A stretch of 64,000 nucleotides of DNA from Streptomonospora litoralis (lineage in GTDB: Bacteria; Actinomycetota; Actinomycetes; Streptosporangiales; Streptosporangiaceae), in NCBI RefSeq assembly GCF_004323735.1, contig NZ_CP036455.1, positions 4,955,101 to 5,019,100 on the forward strand, given 5' to 3'. Of this stretch, positions 43,765 to 52,532 are shown piece after piece. The number at the start of each line of letters is the position of its first letter. Position 1 is the stretch's first letter. The translations under genes and the position numbers were made by a program. The notes beneath the pieces were generated by a model. The model made no database searches. It saw only the letters and a program-made list of their open reading frames with translations, and had not been told where the DNA came from.

Positions 43765-44418
43765 TCACAGCCCCGTCGAGAAGGTCTCACTGCGTGCGGC
43801 CAGCCGGTCGCGCAACTGGACGGCGTCGTCCAGGCGCAGGCCGGGGATGCGGGTGTCGGCGGTGGTCGCCGCAGTGCGCACTTGCACGGTCGCCGTGCCG
43901 AGCGCCTGTTCCAGCAGGTCGGAGGTGACGTCGACGACCTGCATACGGCCGTAAGGGATGACGACGAGCTGGCGGGTGAACAGGCCGTAGGTCAGGTAGA
44001 GGTCGGTCTCGCCCTCGGCGTAGCCCCAGGTGTCGCGCATCAACCGGGCCGCCCACCAGCCCAGGCCGCCGAACGCCGCCGCAAGAACGGCCCAGGCGAG
44101 GGCCCACACCCATCCGACGATCCACAGCGCTGCGCCACCCAGGAGCAGGGCCGGCACCAGTACCGCGAACATGACCGAGCGCCGGTACCAGGTCAGCGAC
44201 GTCGACACGCGGTTCCACGACGTGCCCGCCGGGGCGGCGAACGCCGCGTCGATCCGCGACGCGAGTTCGGCGCGGTCCGCCGACCCCTCTGGCTCGCCCG
44301 ACTGGGCGGGAGCCGCGGACGCGCTGCGATCGGCCTCGGATTCGCGCCCGGCGCTCGGGCCGGACGCGGATTGCTGAGAGACTGGCTCAGACGCGGCAAA
44401 GTCCACGATTCCAGTCAA
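43765..44418 (-). CDS. Bacterial PH-domain (bPH2, YdbS-like) membrane protein
   Basis: 217 residues: an acidic, Ala/Ser-rich N-terminal region (1-65), two membrane helices (about 85-125) and one bPH2 domain: TDLYLTYGLFTRQLVVIPYGRMQVVDVTSDLLEQALGTATVQVRTA. It pairs with the larger PH-domain gene three bases downstream, the arrangement of ydbS-ydbT operons. Function is unknown; the partners probably form a membrane complex. It is the first gene after the repeat-rich intergenic region. Confidence 0.88.
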   Translation of the reverse strand: MTGIVDFAASEPVSQQSASGPSAGRESEADRSASAAPAQSGEPEGSADRAELASRIDAAFAAPAGTSWNRVSTSLTWYRRSVMFAVLVPALLLGGAALWIVGWVWALAWAVLAAAFGGLGWWAARLMRDTWGYAEGETDLYLTYGLFTRQLVVIPYGRMQVVDVTSDLLEQALGTATVQVRTAATTADTRIPGLRLDDAVQLRDRLAARSETFSTGL

Positions 44419-44547
44419 TCATCCCGATGCCACTCCCGAGCGCCATCATCCACAGGCCCGCGCGAACACGCCTGCAACCGCGGCTTTCCGGCCGTTCCCG
44501 GCGTGCCGCGCAGCGGGAGTGGATTAGGGGCGGGAGCGGGAGCGGGA

Positions 44548-44668
44548 GCGGTTCGCTGTGCGGCCTTGTTGGTCTGCCGGGAAACGGGCAGCCTGACGGG
44601 AAACGGCGGCGGCAACGGCAGCGGATGGCCCAGCCCGCGTCCAACGCACCGGGTGCTCGCCGGTGGCG
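44548..44668 (+). repeat. Degenerate repeat C, left copy
   Basis: About 120 bases that match the reverse complement of 45075-45195 imperfectly (roughly seven bases in ten by eye). The clearest shared blocks are TTGGTCTGCCGG-like and CGGGTGCTCGCCGGTGGCG. It forms one arm of an inverted pair around repeats A2 and B2. Confidence 0.6.
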
Positions 44669-44791
44669 CGCCCGACGGGGGCGACGACGCTGGCGGGCCC
44701 GGGCCTGCGGTGGTCGGCGGCGGTCATGCGGCCGGGGCGGGGCCACGAGATGCACGTAGGTGCGGCGGCACCCGCCTCGGCGCCGCCCCGG

Positions 44792-44896
44792 CGCCGGTAT
44801 GTCCCCTATGCCGGTTCATCCGGCATCTATCGTGAACTTATGGCCACGGAATACGATTTCCGGCGACCATAAGTCCACGATAGACGGGAGAAGCCG
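44792..44896 (+). repeat. Dispersed palindromic repeat, family A, copy 2
   Basis: Second copy of the repeat at 2181-2284, in opposite orientation. The imperfect inverted repeat has arms 44826-44851 and 44857-44884, both beginning TCTATCGTG, with a few substitutions between them. The flanks (CCTATGCCGGTT before and GGGAGAAGC after) also match copy 1, so the element is larger than the hairpin. Confidence 0.85.
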
Positions 44897-44957
44897 CGCC
44901 GAGTCTGTCTCCAGGGCTGGATTCGGCGCCGAATCCAGCCCTGGAGACAGACTCGAT
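44895..44957. repeat. Dispersed palindromic repeat, family B, copy 2, with perfect 56-base palindrome
   Basis: Bases 44900-44955 form an uninterrupted palindrome with 28-base arms meeting at GGC|GCC. The left arm begins CGAGTCTGTCTCCAGGG. It abuts repeat A copy 2. The same ends and CTCCAGGG/CCCTGGAG core occur in copy 1 at 22861, where the symmetry has decayed. Confidence 0.85.
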
Positions 44958-45074
44958 GGGACCGGTGCTACCTATTGCAGGGTTTCGACCAGACAGTGGC
45001 CGGGATCCGGTGAAAACCGCGCGTTCGATGTGCCGACCGGCCTGCGGCGGCCGAACGCCGCCCCCGCCGGCCGC

Positions 45075-45195
45075 CGCCACCGGCGAGCACCCGATCCGAC
45101 AACCGCAGGCCGAGCCATCCAGCGCCCTCGGCGCCGCTTTTCCCGAAGACCACCCGCACCCCGGCAGACCAGCAAAGCCACCCAGCGGACCCGAG
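45075..45195 (-). repeat. Degenerate repeat C, right copy
   Basis: Inverted, diverged counterpart of 44548-44668. A further partial copy of its end (CGCCACCGGCGAGCACCCGA-like) lies at 45215-45251, so this end is duplicated in tandem. Confidence 0.55.
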
Positions 45196-45336
45196 CCGCC
45201 CCGCCACCACGCACCGCCACCGGCGAGCACCCGAGCCGACGGGCGCAGGCCCCGCCACCCGGCTGTCCCAAGGCCCCAAGGCCCCAAGACCCCACAGCCA
45301 CCACGCCCCCATGCCCCGGCGTCCGCTGCCGCGCTC

Positions 45337-45891
45337 TCACGTTTTCGGGCCCTGCGGCTCCTCCTCGCCCGGGACGCGGCAGGCATACTCAAGGAACAGT
45401 GCGGCCGCCAGCAGCACCGCCGCCGAGAGCAGCGTGCCGGCCGCCGTAAGTGCATCGGTGCGAGCGTCCACCGCGCCGAGGCGCTCCAACAGGGCAGCCA
45501 GCATGCCGGCGAAGGCGCCGATGGCGATCGACGCGAACACCGCGCTGGCCTTGGCCAGGGCCACCAGCCGGGCGGCGCTGAGCGGTTCCATCGGCTCCGT
45601 GCCGGGCACCCGCCGGATCCGGCGCCGGGTGTGCACCGCAGTGATCGTCTCGGCGGCGGCCAACAGCAGCAGGGTGGGGATCGCGCTCCACGGAAGGAGC
45701 GGGATCCCGCCGTAGACCCGGTCGATCACCAGGAACGACAGAACTCCCGAAACCACGGCGACAGCCAGCGGCATCCGCCATCCGGTCGGCTTGATGCGGC
45801 CCTCGCCGCCTTCATCACCTTCACCGCCGGGTCCGGCGCCGTTCCCGTAGTCCGTCGGCCGGTCCTCGTTGTCGTCGTACACAGTCCTCAC
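45337..45891 (-). CDS. DUF3180 family membrane protein
   Basis: 184 residues: an acidic, Gly-rich N-terminus (1-33), then four hydrophobic helices (about 40-58, 64-82, 105-130 and 145-168). The family core is LLPWSAIPTLLLLAAAETITAVHTRRRI and MEPLSAARLVALAKASAVFASIAIGAFAGML. It stands next to folK in nearly all actinobacteria (Rv3605c position). Function is unknown. It is probably the last gene of the fol cluster transcript, 58 bases after folK. Confidence 0.88.
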   Translation of the reverse strand: MRTVYDDNEDRPTDYGNGAGPGGEGDEGGEGRIKPTGWRMPLAVAVVSGVLSFLVIDRVYGGIPLLPWSAIPTLLLLAAAETITAVHTRRRIRRVPGTEPMEPLSAARLVALAKASAVFASIAIGAFAGMLAALLERLGAVDARTDALTAAGTLLSAAVLLAAALFLEYACRVPGEEEPQGPKT

Positions 45892-45949
45892 ACCCTCAAA
45901 GACCCTCGATGCCTCGGCGACCGACCGGCCCCTCGCAGGCCGCCCGGGC

Positions 45950-46465
45950 TCAGACCCTCAGCACGAGGTCGTCCCGGCGGTGCAGTTCCTGGCCGTCGAT
46001 ACCGGCGAGCAGCCGACGCACCGAGCCGCGCCCGGAGATCTCGGCGTCGGGCTCGACGTCGGCCCACGGCGCCAGCACGAACGCCCGCTCGTGCGCGCGG
46101 GGATGCGGGAGAACGAGTTCCGGGGCGTCGCTGGACTCGCCCCCCACCGCGATTATGTCGACGTCGAGGGTCCGCGGCCCCCATCGCACGTCGCGCACCC
46201 GCCCCAGCGCCTCCTCGACGGACTGCGTCCGCTCCAGGAGCACATCGGCGGGCATCCGGGTGTCGGCGGTCACCACGGCGTTGAGGAACGGTCCCTGCTC
46301 GGGGCCGCCCACCGGCGCCGTCTCGTAGACCGGCGACAGCCCGGCCGGCTCCAGCCCGGGCGCGTCGAACAACGCGTCTACGGCGCCCTGCAGCGCGGCC
46401 AGTCGGTCACCCACGTTGCTGCCGAGGGACAGCACGACCCTGCGTCGCGTCGCCGGCCCGGTCAT
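45950..46465 (-). CDS. folK: 6-hydroxymethyl-dihydropterin pyrophosphokinase
   Basis: 171-residue enzyme that transfers pyrophosphate from ATP to 6-hydroxymethyl-dihydropterin in folate synthesis. Signatures are VVLSLGSNVGDRLAALQGA, FLNAVV, the HPPK motif RWGPRTLDVDIIAVGG and LPHPRAHERAFVLAPWAD. The length is typical of a monofunctional enzyme. It follows folB after 115 bases on the same strand. Confidence 0.97.
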   Translation of the reverse strand: MTGPATRRRVVLSLGSNVGDRLAALQGAVDALFDAPGLEPAGLSPVYETAPVGGPEQGPFLNAVVTADTRMPADVLLERTQSVEEALGRVRDVRWGPRTLDVDIIAVGGESSDAPELVLPHPRAHERAFVLAPWADVEPDAEISGRGSVRRLLAGIDGQELHRRDDLVLRV

Positions 46466-46580
46466 CGCCTACCCCCTTCGACTGCCATGCCGTCTACGGC
46501 GGCTCCGGCGCCCATCGCCGTGCCCCGCGAGCCGACCGGTCGAAACACCTCGCCCGGTACCGCCGGAGGCTCTGCGCGCC

Positions 46581-46961
46581 TCACCCGCCCGCCCGGTTCG
46601 TACGCACGATAGTCACGGCGACGTCCTCGAAAGTGTGCGGGATCGGCGCCTGCGGCTTGTGCACGGTGACCTCGGCCTCCCGCACCCGCGGTTCAACCAG
46701 GCACACCGCAGCCAACCGCTCGGCCAGCGTCTCGATCAGGTCGACCGCCTCGCCCCGCACCACCGACACGAGCCGTTCGGCAAGCTCGCCGTAGTGCACC
46801 GTGGCCGCGAGGTCGTCGCTGGCGCCGGCCTCGCTGAGGTCGAGTCCGATGGCGACGTCGACCACGAACTCCTGGCCCTCGCGCCGCTCCTCGGGAAGCA
46901 CCCCGTGGTATCCGCGGGCGCGCAGTCCGCGCAACCGGATGCGGTCGAGCGCCTCGGTCAC
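46581..46961 (-). CDS. folB: Dihydroneopterin aldolase
   Basis: 126-residue aldolase/epimerase that converts dihydroneopterin to 6-hydroxymethyl-dihydropterin. It has the family pattern DRIRLRGLRARGYHGVLPEERREGQEFVVDVAI, the active-site Glu of the family, and the C-terminal VTVHKPQAPIPHTFEDVAVTI. The GTG at 46961 overlaps the stop of the upstream NTF2-like gene (GTGA), so the two are translationally coupled. The larger open frame upstream is a shadow. Confidence 0.96.
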   Translation of the reverse strand: MTEALDRIRLRGLRARGYHGVLPEERREGQEFVVDVAIGLDLSEAGASDDLAATVHYGELAERLVSVVRGEAVDLIETLAERLAAVCLVEPRVREAEVTVHKPQAPIPHTFEDVAVTIVRTNRAGG

Positions 46962-47413
46962 ACCGCGTCCCCCTCCCCGTCCTGCTCCTCGTTCTCGTCG
47001 AGCAGAACCGGCGAGGCGTGGTGCGACCACAGCCGCCAACCCTCCGCGGTGCGCACGAACATGTTGGTGGTGACCACCTGCCCGCCCGCGACGAACCCGG
47101 GGCTGTCGTCCTCGGCGGTGAGCACGTTCTCCTCGCAGGTGACCATGGCCACCTCGCCGCTGACACCGATGTGGGTCTCGGTGAGCACGTACTGGATGTA
47201 GGGCACGTTCGCCATGATCAGCGTCCAGGCCCGCATGATCTCGGCACGCCCGCGCAGCAGCGGCCAGCCCGGGTTGATGCAGACGAGGTCGGGCGCCTCG
47301 TCCTCCTCGGCCCAGACGCGGCGCATCAGGTCGATGTCGCCGTTCTCGATGGCACCGTAGAACTGCGCGTTGGCCTCGGCGACGCGCTCCATGACCTCCT
47401 GGCGGGACCTCAC
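46958..47413 (-). CDS. NTF2-like / SnoaL-fold small protein inside the folate operon
   Basis: 151-residue protein with the NTF2-like cone fold. An N-terminal helix (EVMERVAEANAQFYGAIENGDIDLMRRVW) is followed by CINPGWPLLRGRAEIMRAW and the beta-rich VTTNMFVRTAEGWRLWSHHASPV. Family members act as small-molecule enzymes or binding proteins. The GTG at 47413 overlaps the folP stop, and its own stop overlaps the folB start, so it is tightly coupled on both sides. A pterin-related role is a fair guess, but no catalytic residues can be assigned. Confidence 0.85.
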   Translation of the reverse strand: MRSRQEVMERVAEANAQFYGAIENGDIDLMRRVWAEEDEAPDLVCINPGWPLLRGRAEIMRAWTLIMANVPYIQYVLTETHIGVSGEVAMVTCEENVLTAEDDSPGFVAGGQVVTTNMFVRTAEGWRLWSHHASPVLLDENEEQDGEGDAV

Positions 47414-48261
47414 CGGCCGCTCCGGCCGATGAGTTCGCCACGCCCTTCGTCGAGTCGGGCTCCGCCGGTACCCCAAGCCGCGGCGACCCGTACCGCGTCG
47501 GCGTTGGGGCGGACGTCGTGCACCCGGACGCACCAGGCGCCGTTGGCGGCGCAAAGCGTGGTCAGCGCGACGGTTGCGTCGTCGCATCCGGCGAAGTCGC
47601 GCGGGTTGCCGTCGGCGTCGCTGAGCAGCCGGCCGAGGAAGCGCTTGCGGGAGCCTGCGATCAAAAGTGGACGCCCCAAGTCGTGGAATCGGTCGAGATG
47701 AGCGAGCAGTGCCCAGTTGTGGGCGCGGTCGGGCAGCTTGGAGAACCCGAGTCCGGGGTCGAGGACGACCTGCGAGGGAGCGACCCCCTCGTCGACCATG
47801 GCCGCCATGCGCTCGCGCAGCTCGTCGTGGACCTCCTGGACCACGTCGGCGTAGCGGGCGCGGTCCTGCATGAGGTGGCTGTGGCCGCGCCAGTGCATCA
47901 GCACGTAGCCGACCCCGGTCTTGGCGAGCAGGCGCGCCATGGCGGGATCGGCGAGCCCGCCGCTGACGTCGTTGACCAGCCGCGCGCCCGCCTCCACCGC
48001 ATGGGCGGCCACCTCGGCGCGCATGGTGTCGACGCTGACGGCGATTCCCTGGCGGGCGAGTTCGCGCACCACCGGCTCCACCCGGCGCAGCTCCTCGTCG
48101 CGGGAGACGCGCTGCGCGCCCGGCCGGGTGGACTCCCCGCCGACGTCGACGATGTCGGCGCCCTCCTCGGCGAGGCGCACACCGTGCTCGATGGCGCTGG
48201 AGGTGTCGAACCACGATCCGCCGTCGGAGAACGAATCGGGGGTGACGTTGACGACGCCCAT
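47410..48261 (-). CDS. folP: Dihydropteroate synthase
   Basis: 283-residue TIM-barrel enzyme that condenses p-aminobenzoate with the pterin pyrophosphate; it is the sulphonamide target. Signatures are MGVVNVTPDSFSDGG at the annotated start, VDVGGESTRPGA, LVNDVSGG and the sulpha-site loop VLDPGLGFSKL. The ATG at 48261 begins exactly at the first conserved strand and has no ribosome binding site. The in-frame codons before it encode LPGLPVRERCLV, which is homologous-looking, but no ATG, GTG or TTG was found further upstream. A strong purine-rich site lies near 48390-48402. The true start is therefore uncertain. Confidence 0.93.
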   Translation of the reverse strand: MGVVNVTPDSFSDGGSWFDTSSAIEHGVRLAEEGADIVDVGGESTRPGAQRVSRDEELRRVEPVVRELARQGIAVSVDTMRAEVAAHAVEAGARLVNDVSGGLADPAMARLLAKTGVGYVLMHWRGHSHLMQDRARYADVVQEVHDELRERMAAMVDEGVAPSQVVLDPGLGFSKLPDRAHNWALLAHLDRFHDLGRPLLIAGSRKRFLGRLLSDADGNPRDFAGCDDATVALTTLCAANGAWCVRVHDVRPNADAVRVAAAWGTGGARLDEGRGELIGRSGR

Positions 48262-48618
48262 GACCAGGCACCGCTCCCGGACGGGCAGACCGGGCAGATC
48301 CCGGCCCGACGGGAGCGTGGTGGGCGCGGCTCGGGCGCCCTCACGCTGCTGGGGTCCGTTCGCTTCGATGGCCGTGATCGTCTCTTCCCCTCCCCCTTCG
48401 TGGGGCCGCCGCGCCCGGTACGCGGTTGGCGTCCGTCCTCACGTGAGCGGACCAGCGGCGATCCGGCCCGCCGCCGACGGGCGGATCCTGTCGATCAGCC
48501 TACGAGACCCCCGGCTTGCGCTGCGACCCGCCATACGATCGATCATGCCGGGATCGGCGGCCGCCGCGGGTCCGGCGACGGCGCCGGCGCGGCAAGTGCG
48601 GACGCCCGCCCGGGCGGC
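48262..48618. other. Region between folE and folP
   Basis: 357 bases. The part nearest folP (to about 48400) probably belongs to the folP leader or an N-terminal extension. It contains GAAGGGGGAGGGG on the minus strand, a strong binding-site-like sequence. The rest shows no gene or clear hairpin. Confidence 0.45.
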
Positions 48619-49248
48619 TCAGTGCTGGCCCAGGATCAGGCTCATGGCCTCGGCACGGGTGCGGTCGCGGTTGCGGAAGTCGCCGCGCACGGCCGAGGTC
48701 ACCGTCTTCGCACCGGGCTTGCGCACCCCGCGCATGGTCATGCACAGGTGTTCGGCCTCGATCACCACGATGACCCCGCGCGGTTCCAGGTTGGCCATGA
48801 TGCCGTCGGCGACCTGAGTGGTCAGCCGCTCCTGCACCTGGGGGCGGCGGGCGTAGACGTCGACCAGACGCGCGATTTTGGACAGCCCGGTGATCTGCCC
48901 CTTGCTGTTGGGGATGTAGCCCACGTGGGCGCTGCCGTAGAAGGGCACGAGGTGGTGTTCGCAGGTCGAGTACAGCTCGATGTCGCGGACGAGCACCATC
49001 TCCTCGTGACCCGCCTCGAACACCGTGGTCAGCACGTCCTCGGGGCGCTGGCTCAGACCGGCGAACTGCTCCTCGTAGGCGCGCGCGACCCGCGCCGGGG
49101 TCTCGCGCAGACCGTCGCGGTCCGGGTCCTCGCCGATGGCCAGCAGGATCTCCCGGACCGCCTTCTCGATCCGCCCGTGGTCGACCGACTTGTGTGCCGG
49201 GACGACCAGCGGGATGTCGGTATCGGCATCGGGGCTCTCAGCGCTCAC
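48619..49248 (-). CDS. folE: GTP cyclohydrolase I
   Basis: 209-residue zinc enzyme (FolE1) that opens GTP to dihydroneopterin triphosphate, the first folate step. The zinc and active-site motif is [22 protein letters not shown], followed by [18 protein letters not shown] and [17 protein letters not shown]. The zinc ligands Cys, His and Cys are all present. The GTG start overlaps the ftsH stop (GTGA), so it is translationally coupled to ftsH, an arrangement conserved in actinobacteria. Confidence 0.98.
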   Translation of the reverse strand: MSAESPDADTDIPLVVPAHKSVDHGRIEKAVREILLAIGEDPDRDGLRETPARVARAYEEQFAGLSQRPEDVLTTVFEAGHEEMVLVRDIELYSTCEHHLVPFYGSAHVGYIPNSKGQITGLSKIARLVDVYARRPQVQERLTTQVADGIMANLEPRGVIVVIEAEHLCMTMRGVRKPGAKTVTSAVRGDFRNRDRTRAEAMSLILGQH

Positions 49249-51344
49249 GCCTGTTCCCCGGTGTCGTCGTCGGACTCCTCCGACCGGCGCGTGCGGCCGT
49301 TGACCCCGCCCGTGGAGCCCTGGCCCTCGGCGTGCTCGCCCTGGCGGTCGGACTCGCCCCAGGGCTCGCCCCCGGAATAGCCGCTCTGGCCGTTACCGGA
49401 GGACAGCTCGTCCAGATCGCGCGGGCCGAGCAGGGCCAGTTCCTTGGGCGTCTTCACCGGCGGGCGGGACGACGGCTGGCGCTTGCCGTAGCCGGTGTAG
49501 GAGCCGCGCGAGGCACGCTTGGTCACCGGCGCGAAGACCTCCAGCACCTCCTCCTTGGACAGGGTCTCCTTGTCCAGCAGGTGCAGCACCAGGTCGTCGA
49601 GAACGGCGCGGTACTCGACCAGGATGTCCCACGCCTCGTCGTGCGCCGACTCGATGAGGCGGCGCACCTCCTCGTCGATGACCGAGGCGATCTCCTCGGA
49701 GTACTCGCGCGAGTGCGACATCTCGCGGCCCATGAACGGCTCGCTGTTGCCGCTGCCGAACTTGCGGGCGCCCAGCCGCTCGCTCATGCCGTACTCGGTG
49801 ATCATGCTGCGGGCCAGGCTGGTGGCCTTGTCGATGTCGTTGCCCGCACCCGTGGTCGGCTCGTGGAAGACCATCTCCTCGGCGGCGCGCCCGCCCAGCA
49901 TCATCGCGAGCTGGTCCATCATCTCCGAGCGCGAGGTGAGGAACTTGTCCTCCGTCGGCACCGACATGGTGTAGCCCAGCGCGCGGCCGCGCGGCAGGAT
50001 GGTGATCTTGTGCACCGGGTCGGCGTTGGGCAGCGCGTGGCCCACCAGGGCGTGGCCGCCCTCGTGGTAGGCGATGACCTTCTTCTCCGTGTCGGACATG
50101 ACGCGGGTCTTGCGTTCGGGCCCGGCCATCACCCGGTCGATGGCCTCCTCCATCGTGGCGTGGTCGATCTGGTTGTGCCCGGCGCGGGCCGAGAGCAGCG
50201 CGCCCTCGTTGACCACGTTGGACAGATCGGCACCGGTCATGCCGGAGGTGCGGCGGGCGATCACGTCGAGGTCGACGTCGTCGGCCATGGGCTTGCCCTT
50301 GGCGTGCACCTCCAGGATGCCCTTCCGGCCCTCCATGTCGGGGCGGTCCACCACGATCTGGCGGTCGAAGCGGCCGGGGCGCAGCAGGGCGGGGTCGAGG
50401 ATGTCGGGCCGGTTGGTGGCCGCGATCAGGATGACGCCGCCCTTGATGTCGAACCCGTCCATCTCGACCAGCATCTGGTTCAGCGTCTGCTCGCGCTCGT
50501 CGTGGCCGCCGCCCATGCCGGCGCCGCGGTGGCGGCCGACGGCGTCGATCTCGTCGACGAAGATGATGGCCGGCGCGTTGGCCTTGGCCTGTTCGAACAG
50601 GTCGCGAACGCGAGAGGCACCCACACCGACGAACATCTCGACGAAGTCGGAGCCGGAGATGGAGTAGAACGGCACCCCCGCCTCTCCGGCGACGGCCCGG
50701 GCGAGCAGGGTCTTACCGGTGCCAGGGGGCCCGAACAGCAGCACGCCCTTGGGGATCTTGGCGCCCATGGACTGGAACTTCGAGGGATTCTGCAGGAAGT
50801 CCTTGATCTCCCCGAGCTCTTCGATGGCCTCGTCGGCTCCCGCGACGTCGGCAAAGGTGCTCTTGGGTGTGTCCTTGGTGATCAGCTTGGCCTTCGACTT
50901 GCCGAAGTTCATCACCCGGCCGCCGCCGCCCTGCATCTGGTTCATGATGAACAGGAAGATGGCGATGATGATGACCAGCGGCAGGAAGCTGAACAGCAAC
51001 GACACGAACATGCTGTCCTGCGGGACCTCGATGTCGTAGGACTGGAGGTTCCCGTCCTCTTGGAGGTTTTCGAGCCGCTGCGCGATCTCGTCGCCCTGCC
51101 CGGCCACCCAGTAGGCCTCGTAGACCTCGCCGTCGGTGGTGGTCAGCTCGATCCGCTGTTCCTTGTCGATCAGCCTGGCGTTGTCGACCTCGTCCTGGGC
51201 GATCAGCTCGAAGACACGGGACGTGTCGACTTTCTCCGGCTCATTGCCGGAGCCCAGTCCGGTGAACTGGAAAACGGCGATCATCAACAGGCCGATGGCC
51301 ACGATCCACAGCCACGGCCCGCGGTACAAGCGCTTGAGATTCAT
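49245..51344 (-). CDS. ftsH: ATP-dependent zinc metalloprotease FtsH
   Basis: 699-residue membrane AAA+ protease for quality control of membrane and regulatory proteins. It has TM1 (11-27), an extracytoplasmic domain, and TM2 (about 112-131). The AAA domain has Walker A GPPGTGKT (near 205-212), Walker [15 protein letters not shown] and the SRH, and the M41 zinc site is [14 protein letters not shown] (near 425). A 90-residue hydrophilic, glutamate/serine/glycine-rich tail follows. It lies between the hpt gene and folE; folE overlaps its stop. Confidence 0.98.
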   Translation of the reverse strand: MNLKRLYRGPWLWIVAIGLLMIAVFQFTGLGSGNEPEKVDTSRVFELIAQDEVDNARLIDKEQRIELTTTDGEVYEAYWVAGQGDEIAQRLENLQEDGNLQSYDIEVPQDSMFVSLLFSFLPLVIIIAIFLFIMNQMQGGGGRVMNFGKSKAKLITKDTPKSTFADVAGADEAIEELGEIKDFLQNPSKFQSMGAKIPKGVLLFGPPGTGKTLLARAVAGEAGVPFYSISGSDFVEMFVGVGASRVRDLFEQAKANAPAIIFVDEIDAVGRHRGAGMGGGHDEREQTLNQMLVEMDGFDIKGGVILIAATNRPDILDPALLRPGRFDRQIVVDRPDMEGRKGILEVHAKGKPMADDVDLDVIARRTSGMTGADLSNVVNEGALLSARAGHNQIDHATMEEAIDRVMAGPERKTRVMSDTEKKVIAYHEGGHALVGHALPNADPVHKITILPRGRALGYTMSVPTEDKFLTSRSEMMDQLAMMLGGRAAEEMVFHEPTTGAGNDIDKATSLARSMITEYGMSERLGARKFGSGNSEPFMGREMSHSREYSEEIASVIDEEVRRLIESAHDEAWDILVEYRAVLDDLVLHLLDKETLSKEEVLEVFAPVTKRASRGSYTGYGKRQPSSRPPVKTPKELALLGPRDLDELSSGNGQSGYSGGEPWGESDRQGEHAEGQGSTGGVNGRTRRSEESDDDTGEQA

Positions 51345-51824
51345 CTATCCGGAACCCCGCTGGGTCCGTCCCTCCTGACCAGGCGGCTTGCCCCGAAAAC
51401 CGCAGGGGTCGGCACGGCCGCGGTGCCGGGCCCCGACGCAAGCGCGCCGTGTGCCGAGCCCGGAACCCGTGGCCGGGGAGCCCCATGTGGCCGCCGGAAG
51501 CGGAACCTATCGGACACGTTTTCCTACATTCGCTGCGGGCCTGCGCGGTCGTCCCCGCAGTTCTCCGCAGACTCCCTACAGCAACGCCGGGATAATCGAC
51601 GGTACACCCCGTGCGTTAGCGGGTGCACTCACGTCCCCCCGCGTTCGCGGACGGTGGACACCGTCACGAGTCAAACGCGCGGGGAGGACTCGTTGTTCCC
51701 GCCGCTCGCCGCGGGCGCCTGTGCGGCGGCCCGACGCCGCGCCGCCGCACCCGGGCAGCTGCCCGCGGCGGAGCCCTACCATGCGCGGCGCGGCCCGCCG
51801 GAGCCGGCGCGGGCCGGTCGGCGC
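51345..51824. other. Region between hpt and ftsH
   Basis: 480 bases without a credible gene. It holds the promoter region of ftsH, with AT-richer patches near 51510-51540 and 51585-51605. At its far end is a hairpin that may end the hpt transcript (GGCCCGC 51792-51798 / GCGGGCC 51809-51815). Confidence 0.45.
51792..51815. terminator. Hairpin after hpt
   Basis: 7-base stem GGCCCGC/GCGGGCC with a ten-base loop, starting about ten bases after the hpt stop on the minus strand. It is modest in length but well placed. Confidence 0.45.
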
Positions 51825-52379
51825 TCAGCCCTGGTAGACGTGCGCCGCGAGAGTGCCGATGAAGGGCAGGTTGCGGTACTTCTCGGCGTAGTCCAGGCCG
51901 TAGCCCACGATGAACTCGTTGGGCATGTCGAATCCGACGTAGCGCACATCCAGATCCACGTCGAAGGCGAGCGGCTTGCGCACGATCGTGCAGATCTCCA
52001 CCGACTCCGGACCGCGCGACCTCAGGTTGCCCACCAGCCAGGAGAGGGTAAGCCCGGAGTCGATCACGTCCTCGACGATGAGGACGTTGCGGTCCTTGAT
52101 GTCGATCTCCAGGTCCTTGAGGATCCGCACGACACCCGAGGACGTCGTGCCGGCCCCATAGGACGACACCGCCATCCAATCCATCTCGCACGGGTGGTGC
52201 AGGGCCCGCGCGAGGTCCGCCATCACCATCACGGCGCCCTTGAGGACGCCGACGAGCAGCAGGTCCTTGCCGGCGTAGTCGGCGTCGATCTCGGCCGCCA
52301 TCTCGCTCAGCCTGGCGCTGATCTGGCTCTCGGTCGCCAGGACCTTCTCCAGATCCTCACCCATGTCTTTCGCGTCCAC
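51825..52379 (-). CDS. hpt: Hypoxanthine(-guanine) phosphoribosyltransferase
   Basis: 184-residue purine salvage enzyme that makes IMP/GMP from the base and PRPP. The PRPP-binding motif is [17 protein letters not shown]. The flexible-loop region is [14 protein letters not shown], and the base-binding part is [16 protein letters not shown] near the end. The GTG at 52379 has GAGG eleven bases upstream and gives the usual short N-terminus; an ATG five codons later lacks a binding site. It follows tilS on the same strand, as in most bacteria. Confidence 0.97.
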   Translation of the reverse strand: MDAKDMGEDLEKVLATESQISARLSEMAAEIDADYAGKDLLLVGVLKGAVMVMADLARALHHPCEMDWMAVSSYGAGTTSSGVVRILKDLEIDIKDRNVLIVEDVIDSGLTLSWLVGNLRSRGPESVEICTIVRKPLAFDVDLDVRYVGFDMPNEFIVGYGLDYAEKYRNLPFIGTLAAHVYQG

Positions 52380-52532
52380 GCTTGACTGACCTCGCTGCTC
52401 GGGTCGGGGTTGGCAGAACGCCCCCAGAATAGACGGGCGCACCGAGGGCGCCGTGCGCAGGTGCACTCCGCCGTGCGGGCGGCCGCACACGGCCCGGCGC
52501 CGCCAGGGGCCGCGCAGCGCGGGCCTGCGGCT

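Larger units (their letters stand above)
44419..45336. other. Repeat-rich non-coding region
   Basis: 918 bases with no credible gene. Frames through it are proline/arginine-rich products of base bias. It contains repeat family A copy 2, repeat family B copy 2 (a perfect 56-base palindrome), degenerate inverted copies of a third repeat on both sides, three GGGAGC units (44530-44551) and AAGGCCCC repeats (45270-45290). It looks like a landing site for small repeats. Confidence 0.75.

Noticed and set aside
44530-44551. GGGAGC repeated three times, considered as a CRISPR or VNTR start
   Set aside because: Too short and too few units, and there are no spacers.
44760-45449. Proline/arginine-rich 229-residue frame in the repeat region
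   Set aside because: It runs through two palindromic repeats and a degenerate repeat, has no binding site and has a by-product composition.
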